Origin: Tragulus kanchil
Taxonomy: Eukaryota; Chordata; Mammalia; Artiodactyla; Tragulidae
Assembly: GCA_022376925.1 (NCBI GenBank)
Contig: JAIOJX010000004.1
Location: 7,130,001 to 7,194,000, forward strand
Direction: 5' to 3'
Length of the DNA stretch: 64,000 nucleotides
The translations under genes were made by a program, and so were the position numbers. The stretch's first letter is position 1. Each line of letters opens with the position of its first letter. The notes beneath the pieces were generated by a model, which saw nothing but the letters and a program-made list of their open reading frames with translations, was not told where the DNA came from and did not search any database. Shown piece by piece: positions 29,310-40,960 of this stretch.

Positions 29310-30442
29310 TGGCTTATTTTTTTAATGGGAGGATAATTGCTTTACAATATTGCGCTGGTTTCTGCCATACATCAGCATGAATCAGCCATCGGCATATATA
29401 TGTTCCCTCATTTCTAAACCTCCCTCCCATTTCTTCCCACCCCACTAGACTGTCAGAGAGCACTTGGTTTGAGCACTCTGTGTCATACAACAAATTCCCA
29501 ATGGTTATCTAATTTTACATATGGTAATGTATCTGTTTCAGTGCTACTCTCTCAAGTCGTTCTATGCCTCTCCTTCCCTCTCTGTGTCCCCAAGTCTGTT
29601 CTCTATGTCTTTGTCCGCATTGTTGCATTGCAAATAGGTTCATCAGTACCATCTTTCATGGTTCCACATATATGCATTAGTGTATGAGATTTGTTTTTCT
29701 CTCTCTGATTTACCTCACTCTGAAGAGTGGCTCCAGGCTCATCCCCATCATTAGAACTGACTCAAATGTATTTAGTTTTGTAGGTGAGTAATATTCCATT
29801 GTATATGTATGTGTATATATATGTATACACACACTACAGCTTCTTTATCCATTCATCTGTTGATAGATATCTAGGTTGCTTTCATGTCCTAGCCATTGTA
29901 AATAGTGCTGCAAGGGCTATTGGGGTGAATGCATCTTATCGAATTATGGTTTTCTCAGGGTATATGTCTAGTTATGATTGCTGGGTCATATGGTGGTTTT
30001 ATTCCTGGCTTTCTTTGTGTATAAGGAGTCTTCATACGGTTCTCCATAGTGTTTGGATCAATTTACATTTCTATCAACAGTGCAGGATTGTTGCCTTTTC
30101 TTCATACCTTCTTCAACATTTATTGTTTGTAGATTTTTGATGATGGCGATTATGACCAGTGTTAGGTGATACCTCATTGCAGTTTTGATTTTCATTTCTC
30201 TAATAATGAGTGATGTTGAACACCTTTTCATGGATTTATTAGCCATCTCTATGCCTTCTTTGGAGAAATGTCTGTATAGGCCTTCTGCCCACTTTTTGTT
30301 TGGGTTGTTTTTCTGGTGTTGAGCTGCTTGTATATTTTGGAGGTTAATTGTTTGTCAGTTGTTTCATTTGCTATTATTTTCTCCCATTTTGAGGACTGTC
30401 TCTTCAAGTTGCTTATAATTTCCTTCACCATGCAAAAGCCTT
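29310..30442 (-). mobile_element. L1-BT-type 3' end (ORF2 end and 3'UTR)
   Basis: Antisense L1: 3'UTR region with gataattgctttacaatatt and cagcatgaatcagccatcgg, then gagtaatattccattgtata, ctttatccattcatctgttg, ttgctgggtcatatggtgg, cctcattgcagttttgattt, and the ORF2 end cccattttgaggactgtctc. 5'-truncated. Duplicate of 29473 onward at 30587-31556. Confidence 0.85.
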
Positions 30443-31700
30443 TAAGTCTAAGGAAATTCCATGGACAGAGAAGCCTGGTGGACCACAGTCCGTGAGGCTG
30501 GGCATGACTGATTACAAACGCACACACAAATTTGGTAAATAATCAGTGGCTGTTCCTGTACTCTGTACTTTTCTTTTCATATACTTGCACTCTGTGTCAT
30601 ACAACAAATTCCCAATGGTTATCTAATTTTACATATGGTAATGTATCTGTTTCAGTGCTACTCTCTCAAGTCGTTCTATGCCTCTCCTTCCCTCTCTGTG
30701 TCCCCAAGTCTGTTCTCTATGTCTTTGTCCGCATTGTTGCATTGCAAATAGGTTCATCAGTACCATCTTTCATGGTTCCACATATATGCATTAGTGTATG
30801 AGATTTGTTTTTCTCTCTCTGATTTACCTCACTCTGAAGAGTGGCTCCAGGCTCATCCCCATCATTAGAACTGACTCAAATGTATTTAGTTTTGTAGGTG
30901 AGTAATATTCCATTGTATATGTATGTGTATATATATGTATACACACACTACAGCTTCTTTATCCATTCATCTGTTGATAGATATCTAGGTTGCTTTCATG
31001 TCCTAGCCATTGTAAATAGTGCTGCAAGGGCTATTGGGGTGAATGCATCTTATCGAATTATGGTTTTCTCAGGGTATATGTCTAGTTATGATTGCTGGGT
31101 CATATGGTGGTTTTATTCCTGGCTTTCTTTGTGTATAAGGAGTCTTCATACGGTTCTCCATAGTGTTTGGATCAATTTACATTTCTATCAACAGTGCAGG
31201 ATTGTTGCCTTTTCTTCATACCTTCTTCAACATTTATTGTTTGTAGATTTTTGATGATGGCGATTATGACCAGTGTTAGGTGATACCTCATTGCAGTTTT
31301 GATTTTCATTTCTCTAATAATGAGTGATGTTGAACACCTTTTCATGGATTTATTAGCCATCTCTATGCCTTCTTTGGAGAAATGTCTGTATAGGCCTTCT
31401 GCCCACTTTTTGTTTGGGTTGTTTTTCTGGTGTTGAGCTGCTTGTATATTTTGGAGGTTAATTGTTTGTCAGTTGTTTCATTTGCTATTATTTTCTCCCA
31501 TTTTGAGGACTGTCTCTTCAAGTTGCTTATAATTTCCTTCACCATGCAAAAGCCTTTAAGTCTAAGGAAATTCCATGGACAGAGAAGCCTGGTGGACCAC
31601 AGTCCGTGAGGCTGGGCATGACTGATTACAAACGCACACACAAATTTGGTAAATAATCAGTGGCTGTTCCTGTACTCTGTACTTTTCTTTTCATATACTT
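29473..31700. repeat. Duplication pair 10 (29473-30586 / 30587-31700)
   Basis: Offset 1114 with a clean junction: first copy ends ttttcatatactt, second starts gcactctgtgtcat. No indels seen between the copies. Confidence 0.93.
30455..30530 (+). mobile_element. Bov-tA 3' fragment
   Basis: gaaattccatggacagagaag, cctggtggaccacagtccgt, gggcatgactgattac: the 3' body of Bov-tA only. Duplicate at 31569-31644. Confidence 0.75.
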
Positions 31701-32090
31701 AATGGTCCATTTTAAAGAGCCAAAGATCTTTGTTTGAATAAAAATTGATTTTTTTCTTTAAGGCTATGCTTTTGCTGTCATAGCTAAGAAACCTTTGCCT
31801 AATCCAAGGTCACAAGGGGTTTATTTTCTTTTAGAAGTTGTATATGTGTAGCTCTCACATTTGGGCTTATAATGCATCTCAAGCTACATTTTGTGCCTAG
31901 TGTGAATTAAGGGTCTTTGTTCACTGTGTATGGATAGATTCAATTGTTCCCACACCATTTGTTGAAAAGACTGTCCTTTCCACTTTGAGTTACTTTGGCA
32001 TGACCACAAATATAGGTTTTACTTCTTGACTTATTTCTATTCTTTGGATTTATATGCTATCCCTATGTTACTAATCTTGTATATATAACC
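31700..32090 (-). mobile_element. Old L1 (L1M-type) ORF2 fragment
   Basis: Antisense words tagctaagaaacctttgcct, aatccaaggtcac, caccatttgttgaaaagact and gtcctttccactttgagtt match the standard L1 ORF2 3' part. Much more diverged than L1-A or L1-B. Duplicate at 32833-33190. Confidence 0.75.
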
Positions 32091-32097
32091 TTTATGT

Positions 32098-32212
32098 GCT
32101 CCACTGCTCAGTCATGTCTTACTCTTTCCAGCCCAGTGGACTGTAGCCCACCAGGCTCCTCTGTCCATGGAATTTTCCAGGCAAGAATATTGGAGTGGAT
32201 TGCTACTTCCTA
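32098..32212 (-). mobile_element. Bov-tA 3' fragment (antisense)
   Basis: ctcagtcatgtcttactc, gcccaccaggctcctctgtc, ggcaagaatattggagtgg. Head absent. Duplicate at 33199-33313. Confidence 0.8.
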
Positions 32213-32832
32213 TGTATATATTATTTACCTTTACATGTAAAAGCTAAAAGCAAAACCCCATATACCCTCAGGATTCCTGATTTCTCTTACCTTTATCTCT
32301 CTGTTTATATAGGTATAGGCTTTATATAGGTACTCTGTGCTTTTAGGCGATCAATAGAGCTACAAACTCTTCTTATACGTAGAAAAATATTTTGGATCTC
32401 TAAACCAAACATCGTCATTAACTGAGTCCTCTGAGGAAATAGGCTCATCTGTCAACTCTGGACATCTTTCTAGTGTTAGTGATTGTGGCTTGGACTAGTT
32501 AGATTTGCTGACATTCAGCCGCAGAAAGCTATTTTGAAATGTGAAATCCAGTCCTAAGCCCATAATCATGTAGAATAGGAGACAGCCTACATTCTATGGT
32601 TTTGAGAGAAATCTGGATTTGGATTCCTTTACCATCTAGCCTGGAAAATTCCCAAAGGGACAGTCTTACAGGTACAATGTCAAGAGAAATGAAAGCAGAA
32701 GTAGAGGTCATTAAGGAGCACACCTTACATCCTCCATGATTTAATTTTAGCCAGGGTCATAAGAGTTGATTCCAGTGTTGCTTCTCTCCAACCTTGTCAC
32801 ATGTAATACTCTGTCATTGCTGATGTCTAAGT
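32213..32832. other. Low-copy sequence (repeated at 33314-33935)
   Basis: No coding signal or repeat recognised. Confidence 0.45.
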
Positions 32833-34382
32833 AGCCAAAGATTTGAATAAAAATTGATTTTTTCTTATGCTTTTGCTGTCATAGCTAAGAAACCTTTGCC
32901 TAATCCAAGGTCACAAGGGGTTTATTTTCTTTTAGAAGTTGTATATGTGTAGCTCTCACATTTGGGCTTATAATGCATCTCAAGCTACATTTTGTGCCTA
33001 GTGTGAATTAAGGGTCTTTGTTCACTGTGTATGGATAGATTCAATTGTTCCCACACCATTTGTTGAAAAGACTGTCCTTTCCACTTTGAGTTACTTTGGC
33101 ATGACCACAAATATAGGTTTTACTTCTTGACTTATTTCTATTCTTTGGATTTATATGCTATCCCTATGTTACTAATCTTGTATATATAACCTTTATGTGC
33201 TCCACTGCTCAGTCATGTCTTACTCTTTCCAGCCCAGTGGACTGTAGCCCACCAGGCTCCTCTGTCCATGGAATTTTCCAGGCAAGAATATTGGAGTGGA
33301 TTGCTACTTCCTATGTATATATTATTTACCTTTACATGTAAAAGCTAAAAGCAAAACCCCATATACCCTCAGGATTCCTGATTTCTCTTACCTTTATCTC
33401 TCTGTTTATATAGGTATAGGCTTTATATAGGTACTCTGTGCTTTTAGGCGATCAATAGAGCTACAAACTCTTCTTATACGTAGAAAAATATTTTGGATCT
33501 CTAAACCAAACATCGTCATTAACTGAGTCCTCTGAGGAAATAGGCTCATCTGTCAACTCTGGACATCTTTCTAGTGTTAGTGATTGTGGCTTGGACTAGT
33601 TAGATTTGCTGACATTCAGCCGCAGAAAGCTATTTTGAAATGTGAAATCCAGTCCTAAGCCCATAATCATGTAGAATAGGAGACAGCCTACATTCTATGG
33701 TTTTGAGAGAAATCTGGATTTGGATTCCTTTACCATCTAGCCTGGAAAATTCCCAAAGGGACAGTCTTACAGGTACAATGTCAAGAGAAATGAAAGCAGA
33801 AGTAGAGGTCATTAAGGAGCACACCTTACATCCTCCATGATTTAATTTTAGCCAGGGTCATAAGAGTTGATTCCAGTGTTGCTTCTCTCCAACCTTGTCA
33901 CATGTAATACTCTGTCATTGCTGATGTCTAAGTAGTCAAAGAGAAAAACAAATTTCTCAATCATGCTTTCTTCCTTCTCTTCTCAGGACATTGTTTCCCT
34001 CTTTGCAGAGCAGTAATGTTCTTGCTCCAGTGTGAATTCTGCATCCTGCTCAAGAAGTCTTTTATAGTTTTCCCAGTCAGGATTAGTATTTATATTTCTG
34101 CCCTAATTTTTACTTTGTTGGCACAGAATTTATCCTTTTAAAATATACAATTCAGTCGTTTTTATAGTAGAGTTGTGTATCTAACACCATTATCAAATTC
34201 TAGAATGTTTTCATAACCCCCAAAGATGCTTCATACTTATCAGTGGTCATTCTCCATTCCATCTGCTTCTAAAAGCCACTAATCTACTTTCCCTCCCTGT
34301 GGATTTCCTTATTTGCTACATTTATTTAAAATGAAATCACAAAAAGGATGGACTTCTGTATCTGGCTTCCTTTACTTAGCAT

Positions 34383-34849
34383 GCTGAACTTCTTTATCAG
34401 TTTAGTTTAGTTGCACGGTCATGTTTGACTCTGGACTGCAGCATGCCAGGCTTCCTTGTCCTTTGCTGTCTCTTGGAGTTTGATCAGATTCAGGTCCATT
34501 GAGTCAGTGATGCCATCCAACCATCTCATCCTCTTTTATCCCCTTCTATTTTTCCCAGCATCAGAGTCTTTTCTAATGAGTCATCTCTTCTCATCAGGTG
34601 GTCAAAATATTAGAGCTTCATCATTTTTTCCAATGAATATTCAGGGTTGGTTTCCACTAGGATTGATTATTTGATCTCCTTGCAGTCTAAAGTACTCTTA
34701 AGAGTCTTCTCCAACATCAGACCTTGAAGGCATCAATTCTTCTGTGTTCAGCCTTCTTTATGATCCAGCTCTCACATCCACACATGACTAATGGAAAAAC
34801 CATAGCTTTGACTGTGTGGACCTCTGTCAGCAAAATGATATCTATTCTT
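34383..34849 (-). mobile_element. BovB 3' fragment with target-site duplication
   Basis: Antisense BovB tail (tttagtttagttgcacgg at the left, tcaggtggtcaaaatatt, caaccatctcatcctct, catagctttgactgtgtgg at the right). The 12-bp direct repeat tttacttagcat lies at 34371-34382 and 34850-34861 and joins the flanking L1 words correctly, so both insertion borders are visible. A 5'-truncated insertion into older L1 DNA. Confidence 0.85.
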
Positions 34850-34904
34850 TTTACTTAGCATAGATTCATCTATGTTGTACTATGAAGCAATACTTCATTC
34901 TTTT

Positions 34905-35230
34905 TTTTTTTTTAAAGATTTATTTATTTATTTTGGGTGGGGGTCAGGTTGGGGAGGGAGGGGAGCGGGCTGGCCACTTCTATTGGTCTTTCGTTTCTCT
35001 ATTTTTATCCGTCTTTGTTCTTTGGCTCCTGTGGGCCTCCCATCGCGGTGGCATCTGTCGTTGCAGAGCACCGACTCTGGGCTCATGAGCTCCCGAGCTC
35101 CGGCTGGGTAGTTGGACACATGGGTCCAGCCGCTCCGCGACACATGGGATCTTCCCAGGCCAGGGCTCGAACTGGTGCCCCTTGCACTGCAAGGCGGTGT
35201 CCTTACCCACTGGACCACCAGGGGAAGCCC
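34905..35230 (-). mobile_element. CHR-like SINE, copy D, with perfect 16-bp target-site duplication
   Basis: Head ends at 35230; T/A-rich tail at 34905-34935. The direct repeat aatacttcattctttt occurs at 34889-34904 and 35231-35246 without a mismatch. Full length, with the same extended 3' body as copies A-C (complement of agaccaatagaagtggcc). The clean duplication points to a recent insertion. Confidence 0.9.
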
Positions 35231-36115
35231 AATACTTCATTCTTTTATGTGACTGTTTAATAGTCCATTTTATCAATAACCATATTCTGTTTACCATTCA
35301 TTAACTAGTAATAAATCTCAAGAGCTGTATTCACTTTTTTGGCCATTATGAATAACATTGCTTTGAACATTTAAGTACTAGATTCTGTATGGACTTTTGT
35401 TTACATTTGTTACTGAGAACCTTCCAAAATATTCTACAAAGTGAGTGCATCATTTTCATTCACACCAGCAATGTATGAACATTTTAATTTCTCCATAGTC
35501 TTATCAGATGTTTTTAAAATATTTTATGCATCCTAGTGGTGTGAAGTTATATCTCATTGTCATTTTGTTTTGAATTTCCCTGATGATTATGAGCATTTTT
35601 TCATGGTTTATTGCCCATTCATACATCTTTTCTTCCAGAGAAATATCTTTCTTTTTTAATTGAGTCATTTACAGCTATAAATTTCTTTGTAAATATTACT
35701 TTAGTTGCATCTTTAAATTTTGTATGTTGTTAGCTTGTTTACATTCATCTAGAAGTGTTTTTAAATTTGCCTTGTGATTTCTTCCTTGGCTCATTGGCTA
35801 TTTATGAGCATGTGTTGCTTAATTTATACGTATTTATGAGTGCACCAAATTTGCTTCTGTTATTGATCCCCAATTTCCATCATGCTTGGAAAACATACTT
35901 TCTGTGATTTCAGTCATTTAAAATTTATTGAAAATTGTTTTGTGATCTAATATAGAGTCTGTTCTTGAGAATGTTTCAGATGAACACTTATTCTAACTGC
36001 TGTTGGCTGGAATATTCTATAGGTGTGTTTTATGTTTGGTTGGTTTATACTGTTTTCAAATTTTTTAGTTGATATTCTGTCTAGTTTTATCCATTACTTA
36101 AATTCGGATATTGAA

Positions 36116-37412
36116 GTCAACGCTCTGCTAGGCAGCTAACAATCCTGATTTAGCCTTCTGCTTCTGCAAAAACTCAAAGTTAGCCAGAGGTAAGGACTCA
36201 GGGTCTTCTCACGTGTATCCTGAGCATTCACATAGCCGTGAGCATGAGCACAGTCTTTTGTACATGGCCTCCTAGATACTGTGGAATGTGTCAGCTTTGT
36301 TTAAAACCCTCTTTGGACATCTCATTCCTCTGATTTCCTTTTAAGCTTTTTGGTTTAGCCTATTATTTAGCCCATCTGTTATCTGGGCCTCAGATGTGGA
36401 TAGCCTCACTAGTGGACTTTTCCAGAAAATCACCAGGCAGATTCTCTGATAATGGGGTTTTGAAAGTGTTCCAGTTCCATTCTGCTCCCTTGAGTGATTG
36501 TCAGACCTTTGGTTTTCAAGGCTATGGTACTGCTGGGGAGGGTGTGCAAACAGGACAAGTGTAAATGCCATAATGCTTACCATTTGCACATAGAGTCAGC
36601 TGTCATTCTTGAATAGAGATTCTTAGGGTTTCTGTAATATTTTAGTTAATGTGAAAAATAATGAAAAATTGATTCCAACAATTTATACCAGTGTTCTTGT
36701 TGCTTTTATGGAAGAGAAGATTTTCAAACATGCTTACTCTGCTATCCTTGCTCTCTTTAGTCTACCACTTTCAATGTATCTCTTTTATCTCCTTTTCAAA
36801 AAACAGAGACTTTAGATCACTGCATGTGTCATAGAATGATAAAGTCAGATTACAACATAAAATAAACTGGAGAGAGAGGATATGGTAGTTTGTAAATTAG
36901 TTTAAAAATGAAATTATGGAAGAGTTGCAGTTATTGCTGTTCATAGAGTCCAGAGAAAGGGTGGGAGAAAAAGGAAAAGTTTGAGAACTCAAAGTTGAAT
37001 CTAGGAGAAAGGTCAAGCAGGGAAAGACATTGAACCAAAGTTTTTGTAGAATGATGGGTAGTGACAGATTCATCTGACAACTGTGTCAAGGAGGAGTTAA
37101 GATATATTTGAGGCCAATAATATGACACTTGAGTAGGAGCTCTCAAGAAAAAAAGACCAAGAGTTGGAAGAGGCAATGAAAAAAAAACCAAAGAAGTCAT
37201 ACCTCAGGCCTCTAGTATGAGAGATGTAGAGGGAAAAGACCTGCCATGAAAAGGCTTCAGAGTAGCACTGACCTCAAGGGAAAGCCAGGTTTCTATAAGA
37301 GTAAGGAGGTGATGGACATTTTTCTTTGTTTTAGATATTTTAATAAATAATGAAGGTTTGGGGATTTCTTCTTATGCCAAGTTAAAGGAAAAGAAAGACT
37401 GTAGAATTGAAG
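36116..37412. other. Low-copy sequence, nothing firmly recognised
   Basis: 36330-36540 (words agtggacttttccagaaaat, caggcagattctctgata) may be a further old L1 or LTR remnant, but I cannot assign it. The rest is AT-rich with no coding signal. Confidence 0.4.
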
Positions 37413-37480
37413 CAAGGCTTGCTTGTTTTGTCCCTCTCTAGTTTGATAACAACTATTTTAATGGCTTCTAGTGACACAAA

Positions 37481-37527
37481 GGGGCATCCCTGGTGGCTCA
37501 GTGGTAAAGAACCTCCCTGCCAGGGAA
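37481..37527 (+). mobile_element. Bov-tA head fragment
   Basis: ggggcatccctggtggctca with gtggtaaagaacctccctgcc: only the tRNA-related first 47 bases. Duplicate at 38616-38662. Confidence 0.7.
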
Positions 37528-38548
37528 GGATGAAGACATATAAAGTATGGAGAGTTTGTGGAAGGAGCTCACAGGTCACAGTGAGACGGCTACAGGCTAT
37601 GCAGGGAGGAGAGGACCTGGGGTCAGCAACAGTGGTCTACATACAGGTAGGTGTACTGCCTAGAGGAAAATGAATTTCCAAGGAGTCCTTGGTTTCTCGT
37701 AGTGACAGTAGTCACAAGGTTATGCACAGGAAGGGAGTACAGTGACGGGATTTCCTAGGAGCAGTAGAGATCTAGCATTAGGCTTCACTCTTTCTGAAAT
37801 CAGGAACTGGTTGAGGTATCTCTTAATGAGTGGATGACTCTTGCCCAGTGATGGTGGAGACACCCATAAATTCCCATTCCTGTGTCTGGGTTCAGCATAA
37901 GGCTTGATGACAAAATCTTTACTGACCATTACCCATTTATCAGCTGTATTTTCTCTAAACTGGTCTTGCAGTCAGTACTTCTTTTTTGTAGTCTTTGCAT
38001 GTAAGACTAGAGCTTATCAACTAATTATTCAAGCTTCTGTGTCCTTACCAGACAAGCCTTAAGTAAGCAACTTTGTATGCTTACTAACCCTCACCATCTG
38101 GTCTAGGAAGTATCAACCCTTTTCTGCTATAGCATACACAACACATGGTATTCCACTGAGTGTCCCATGAGTATACCCACATCTTGATGTAGTCTCAAAA
38201 AATTTATATAACTATTTGACCATATCTTGTAAGTGCTACAATAATTGACCTATTAAATACACACCAGTGATCATTCCCCACTAAATGTTGCTGTGGCAAA
38301 GATAGTTTGTTCATGATGATTCTCAACATCCTAGCTGCAATTCCATCTCTTTCTCTCCCTGTTTAGAACTCATAGTAAGAGGGCATGATTGCAGTGATAA
38401 CCATGCATCTACTCTATTGTTTAAACCATTTTCCAGTTTCAGTACTTTGCTATAAGGGAAGATTATTCAAGACCTAATTTACAATTGTTTCTGGACATTA
38501 GTGTCATGACCATACACTGAGAATTACTGTGCAAGTTAGGAGATATAT
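37528..38548. other. Low-copy sequence (repeated at 38663-39690)
   Basis: No repeat or coding signal recognised; open frames of 65-70 codons only. Confidence 0.45.
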
Positions 38549-39974
38549 CAAGGCTTGCTTGTTTTGTCCTCTCTAGTTTGATAACAACTATTTTAATGGC
38601 TTCTAGTGACACAAAGGGGCATCCCTGGTGGCTCAGTGGTAAAGAACCTCCCTGCCAGGGAAGGATGAAGACATATAAAGTATGGAGAGTTTGTGGAAGG
38701 AGCTCACAGGTCACAGTGAGACGGCTACAGGCTATGCAGGAGGAGAGGACCTGGGGTCAGCAACAGTGGTCTACATACAGGTAGGTGTACTGCCTAGAGG
38801 AAAATGAATTTCCAAGGAGTCCTTGGTTTCTCGTAGTGACAGTAGTCACAAGGTTATGCACAGGAAGGGAGTACAGTGACGGGATTTCCTAGGAGCAGTA
38901 GAGATCTAGCATTAGGCTTCACTCTTTCTGAAATCAGGAACTGGTTGAGGTATCTCTTAATGAGTGGATGACTCTTGCCCAGTGATGGTGGAGACACCCA
39001 TAAATTCCCATTCCTGTGTCTGGGTTCAGCATAAGGCTTGATGACAAAATCTTTACTGACCATTACCCATTTATCAGCTGTATTTTCTCTAAACTGGTCT
39101 TGCAGTCAGTACTTCTTTTTTGTAGTCTTTGCATGTAAGACTAGAGCTTATCAACTAATTATTCAAGCTTCTGTGTCCTTACCAGACAAGCCTTAAGTAA
39201 GCAACTTTGTATGCTTACTAACCCTCACCATCTGGTCTAGGAAGTATCAACCCTTTTCTGCTATAGCATACACAACACATGGTATTCCACTGAGTGTCCC
39301 ATGAGTATACCCACATCTTGATGTAGTCTCAAAAATTGATATAACTATTTGACCATATCTTGTAAGTGCTACAATAATTGACCTATTAAATACACACCAG
39401 TGATCATTCCCCACTAAATGTTGCTGTGGCAAAGATAGTTTGTTCATGATGATTCTCAACATCCTAGCTGCAATTCCATCTCTTTCTCTCCCTGTTTAGA
39501 ACTCATAGTAAGAGGGGCATGATTGCAGTGATAACCATGCATCTACTCTATTGTTTAAACCATTTTCCAGTTTCAGTACTTTGCTATAAGGGAAGATTAT
39601 TCAAGACCTAATTTACAATTGTTTCTGGACATTAGTGTCATGACCATACACTGAGAATTACTGTGCTTTAAAAGTTTAGGAGATATATCTGAGTGCCTAC
39701 CTTTGAAGTTTTGCATTTGTGAACTGTCCTGATGTAATCAGTAATATAAATTCTTTAGGCAGTGAATTAAATATATTCCTTTTTACCTCAGAAACATCCA
39801 TTGAAAATTTTTTCTTCTATTTTCACAGCTATGCAAATTCATGAGGTTTGCATTCTGGTTTCACCCCTTAAGAGCTTTATGGTATTTCATCAGGTTAAAG
39901 GACAACAGGGAAAAACCAAAAGGCCCAGCAAAGAAACCATTCTGTATGAATCAGAGGACTCCAGACACCAGAAA

Positions 39975-40960
39975 TTTGCAGGTAGGACAGGGCTTGTCAT
40001 ACAGGACCTTTTAGATCTTTATGAGGATGCTGTGTTTTCTGAATTAGATGGAAAGCCATTGAAATATTTTAAGCAGAAAAGTGACATAATCTGACTGGCA
40101 CATTTGTAGAATCATATGACTGATGGGTTGAGAATAGGATGCAGAGGGCTATGTGTGGAAGCAGGGAGGTACCTAGAAGGCAATTTCAATATTCCAAGTA
40201 AAATCTGATGCTGACAGAGACTAGGATGGTATCAGTGTAGGTAGTGAGTAGTACTTAGAGTGGATATATACTGAAGATGGATCCAACAGGATCTTTTGAA
40301 AGATTAGATGTGGAGTGGGAGAGAAGTATGAGTCAAAGATGCCCTCATGGTTTTACCTTGAGCAACTATAAGGAAGGAGTTTCTATCAGCAGAGGTGCGG
40401 ATACTTACAGATGCCTCTGATTTGGCCACAGACTGTGTGTTGGGTGTGGGGGGATGTCACAAGGTAAGTTTGAGATGGCTATCAGACATTCAAGTGAAGA
40501 CAGTAACAATATGAATATTGGAAGGATTGAATGATAAAGTCCTAGAATCATGGACAGAAGAGAGAAGTAGTCCTATGAATAAGCTGTATATTACTTTTCC
40601 TTCACCATGACAATTTTATGGAGATGAAAAGAAACCAGCAAGGGATATGTGAAGGAGTGAAGAACAAAGACAGAAGGAAACTAGGAGAGTATGTATTTTT
40701 GGAAGGCAGACATAGAAAATGCTTCAAGAGAGTAATCCAGTGTCATACACTGGACTGGACAGGTCACCATTACAGCAACCATGTTGGAAGTAAGGAGATA
40801 AAAGCCTAGGTAGAATGGGTGCAGGAGGAAATTAGAAGTGGAGACAGTAAGTGGAGATAAGTCTCTTTAAGTAGTTTTGTTATCAAGGAAAGCAGAACTA
40901 TGGGGTGATAAGTGGAAGGAAAAATGAGATCAACAGAGGTATCCTACAATGAAAGAAGTG
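39975..40960 (+). repeat. Old mammalian interspersed repeat, part 3 (longest)
   Basis: Pattern gacagggcttgtcataca, aagccattgaaatattttaag with cagaaaagtgacataatctg, agtcaaagatgccctcatgg, tttgagatggctatcagaca and gcagaactatggggtgataa. The order of these blocks matches an ancient mammalian repeat I know by pattern but not securely by name. Its 3' part is repeated at 41572-42075 through pair 13. 39691-39974 holds nothing that I recognise. Confidence 0.45.

Larger units (their letters stand above)
31718..33935. repeat. Duplication pair 11 (31718-32832 / 32833-33935)
   Basis: Offset 1115 at the first bases, 1101-1102 after about 50 bases: the opening of the second copy lacks about 13 bases (caaagatttgaataaaa against caaagatctttgtttgaa, and a loss before tatgctttt). 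The rest agrees. Confidence 0.92.
34100..36115 (-). mobile_element. Old L1 (L1M-type) 3' end, split by BovB and a SINE
   Basis: Antisense L1 3'UTR and ORF2 end: atacaattcagtcgttttta, ctggcttcctttacttagca, attcatctatgttgtac, gaatttccctgatgattatg, tgagcatgtgttgcttaat. Interrupted by BovB (34383-34849) and a CHR-like SINE (34905-35230). 33936-34100 has no assigned content. Confidence 0.7.
37413..39690. repeat. Duplication pair 12 (37413-38548 / 38549-39690)
   Basis: Offset 1136 falling to 1134 through single-base changes in C and G runs. At its end the first copy reads gtgcaagttaggag where the second has gtgctttaaaagtttaggag. More small differences than in most pairs. Confidence 0.92.
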
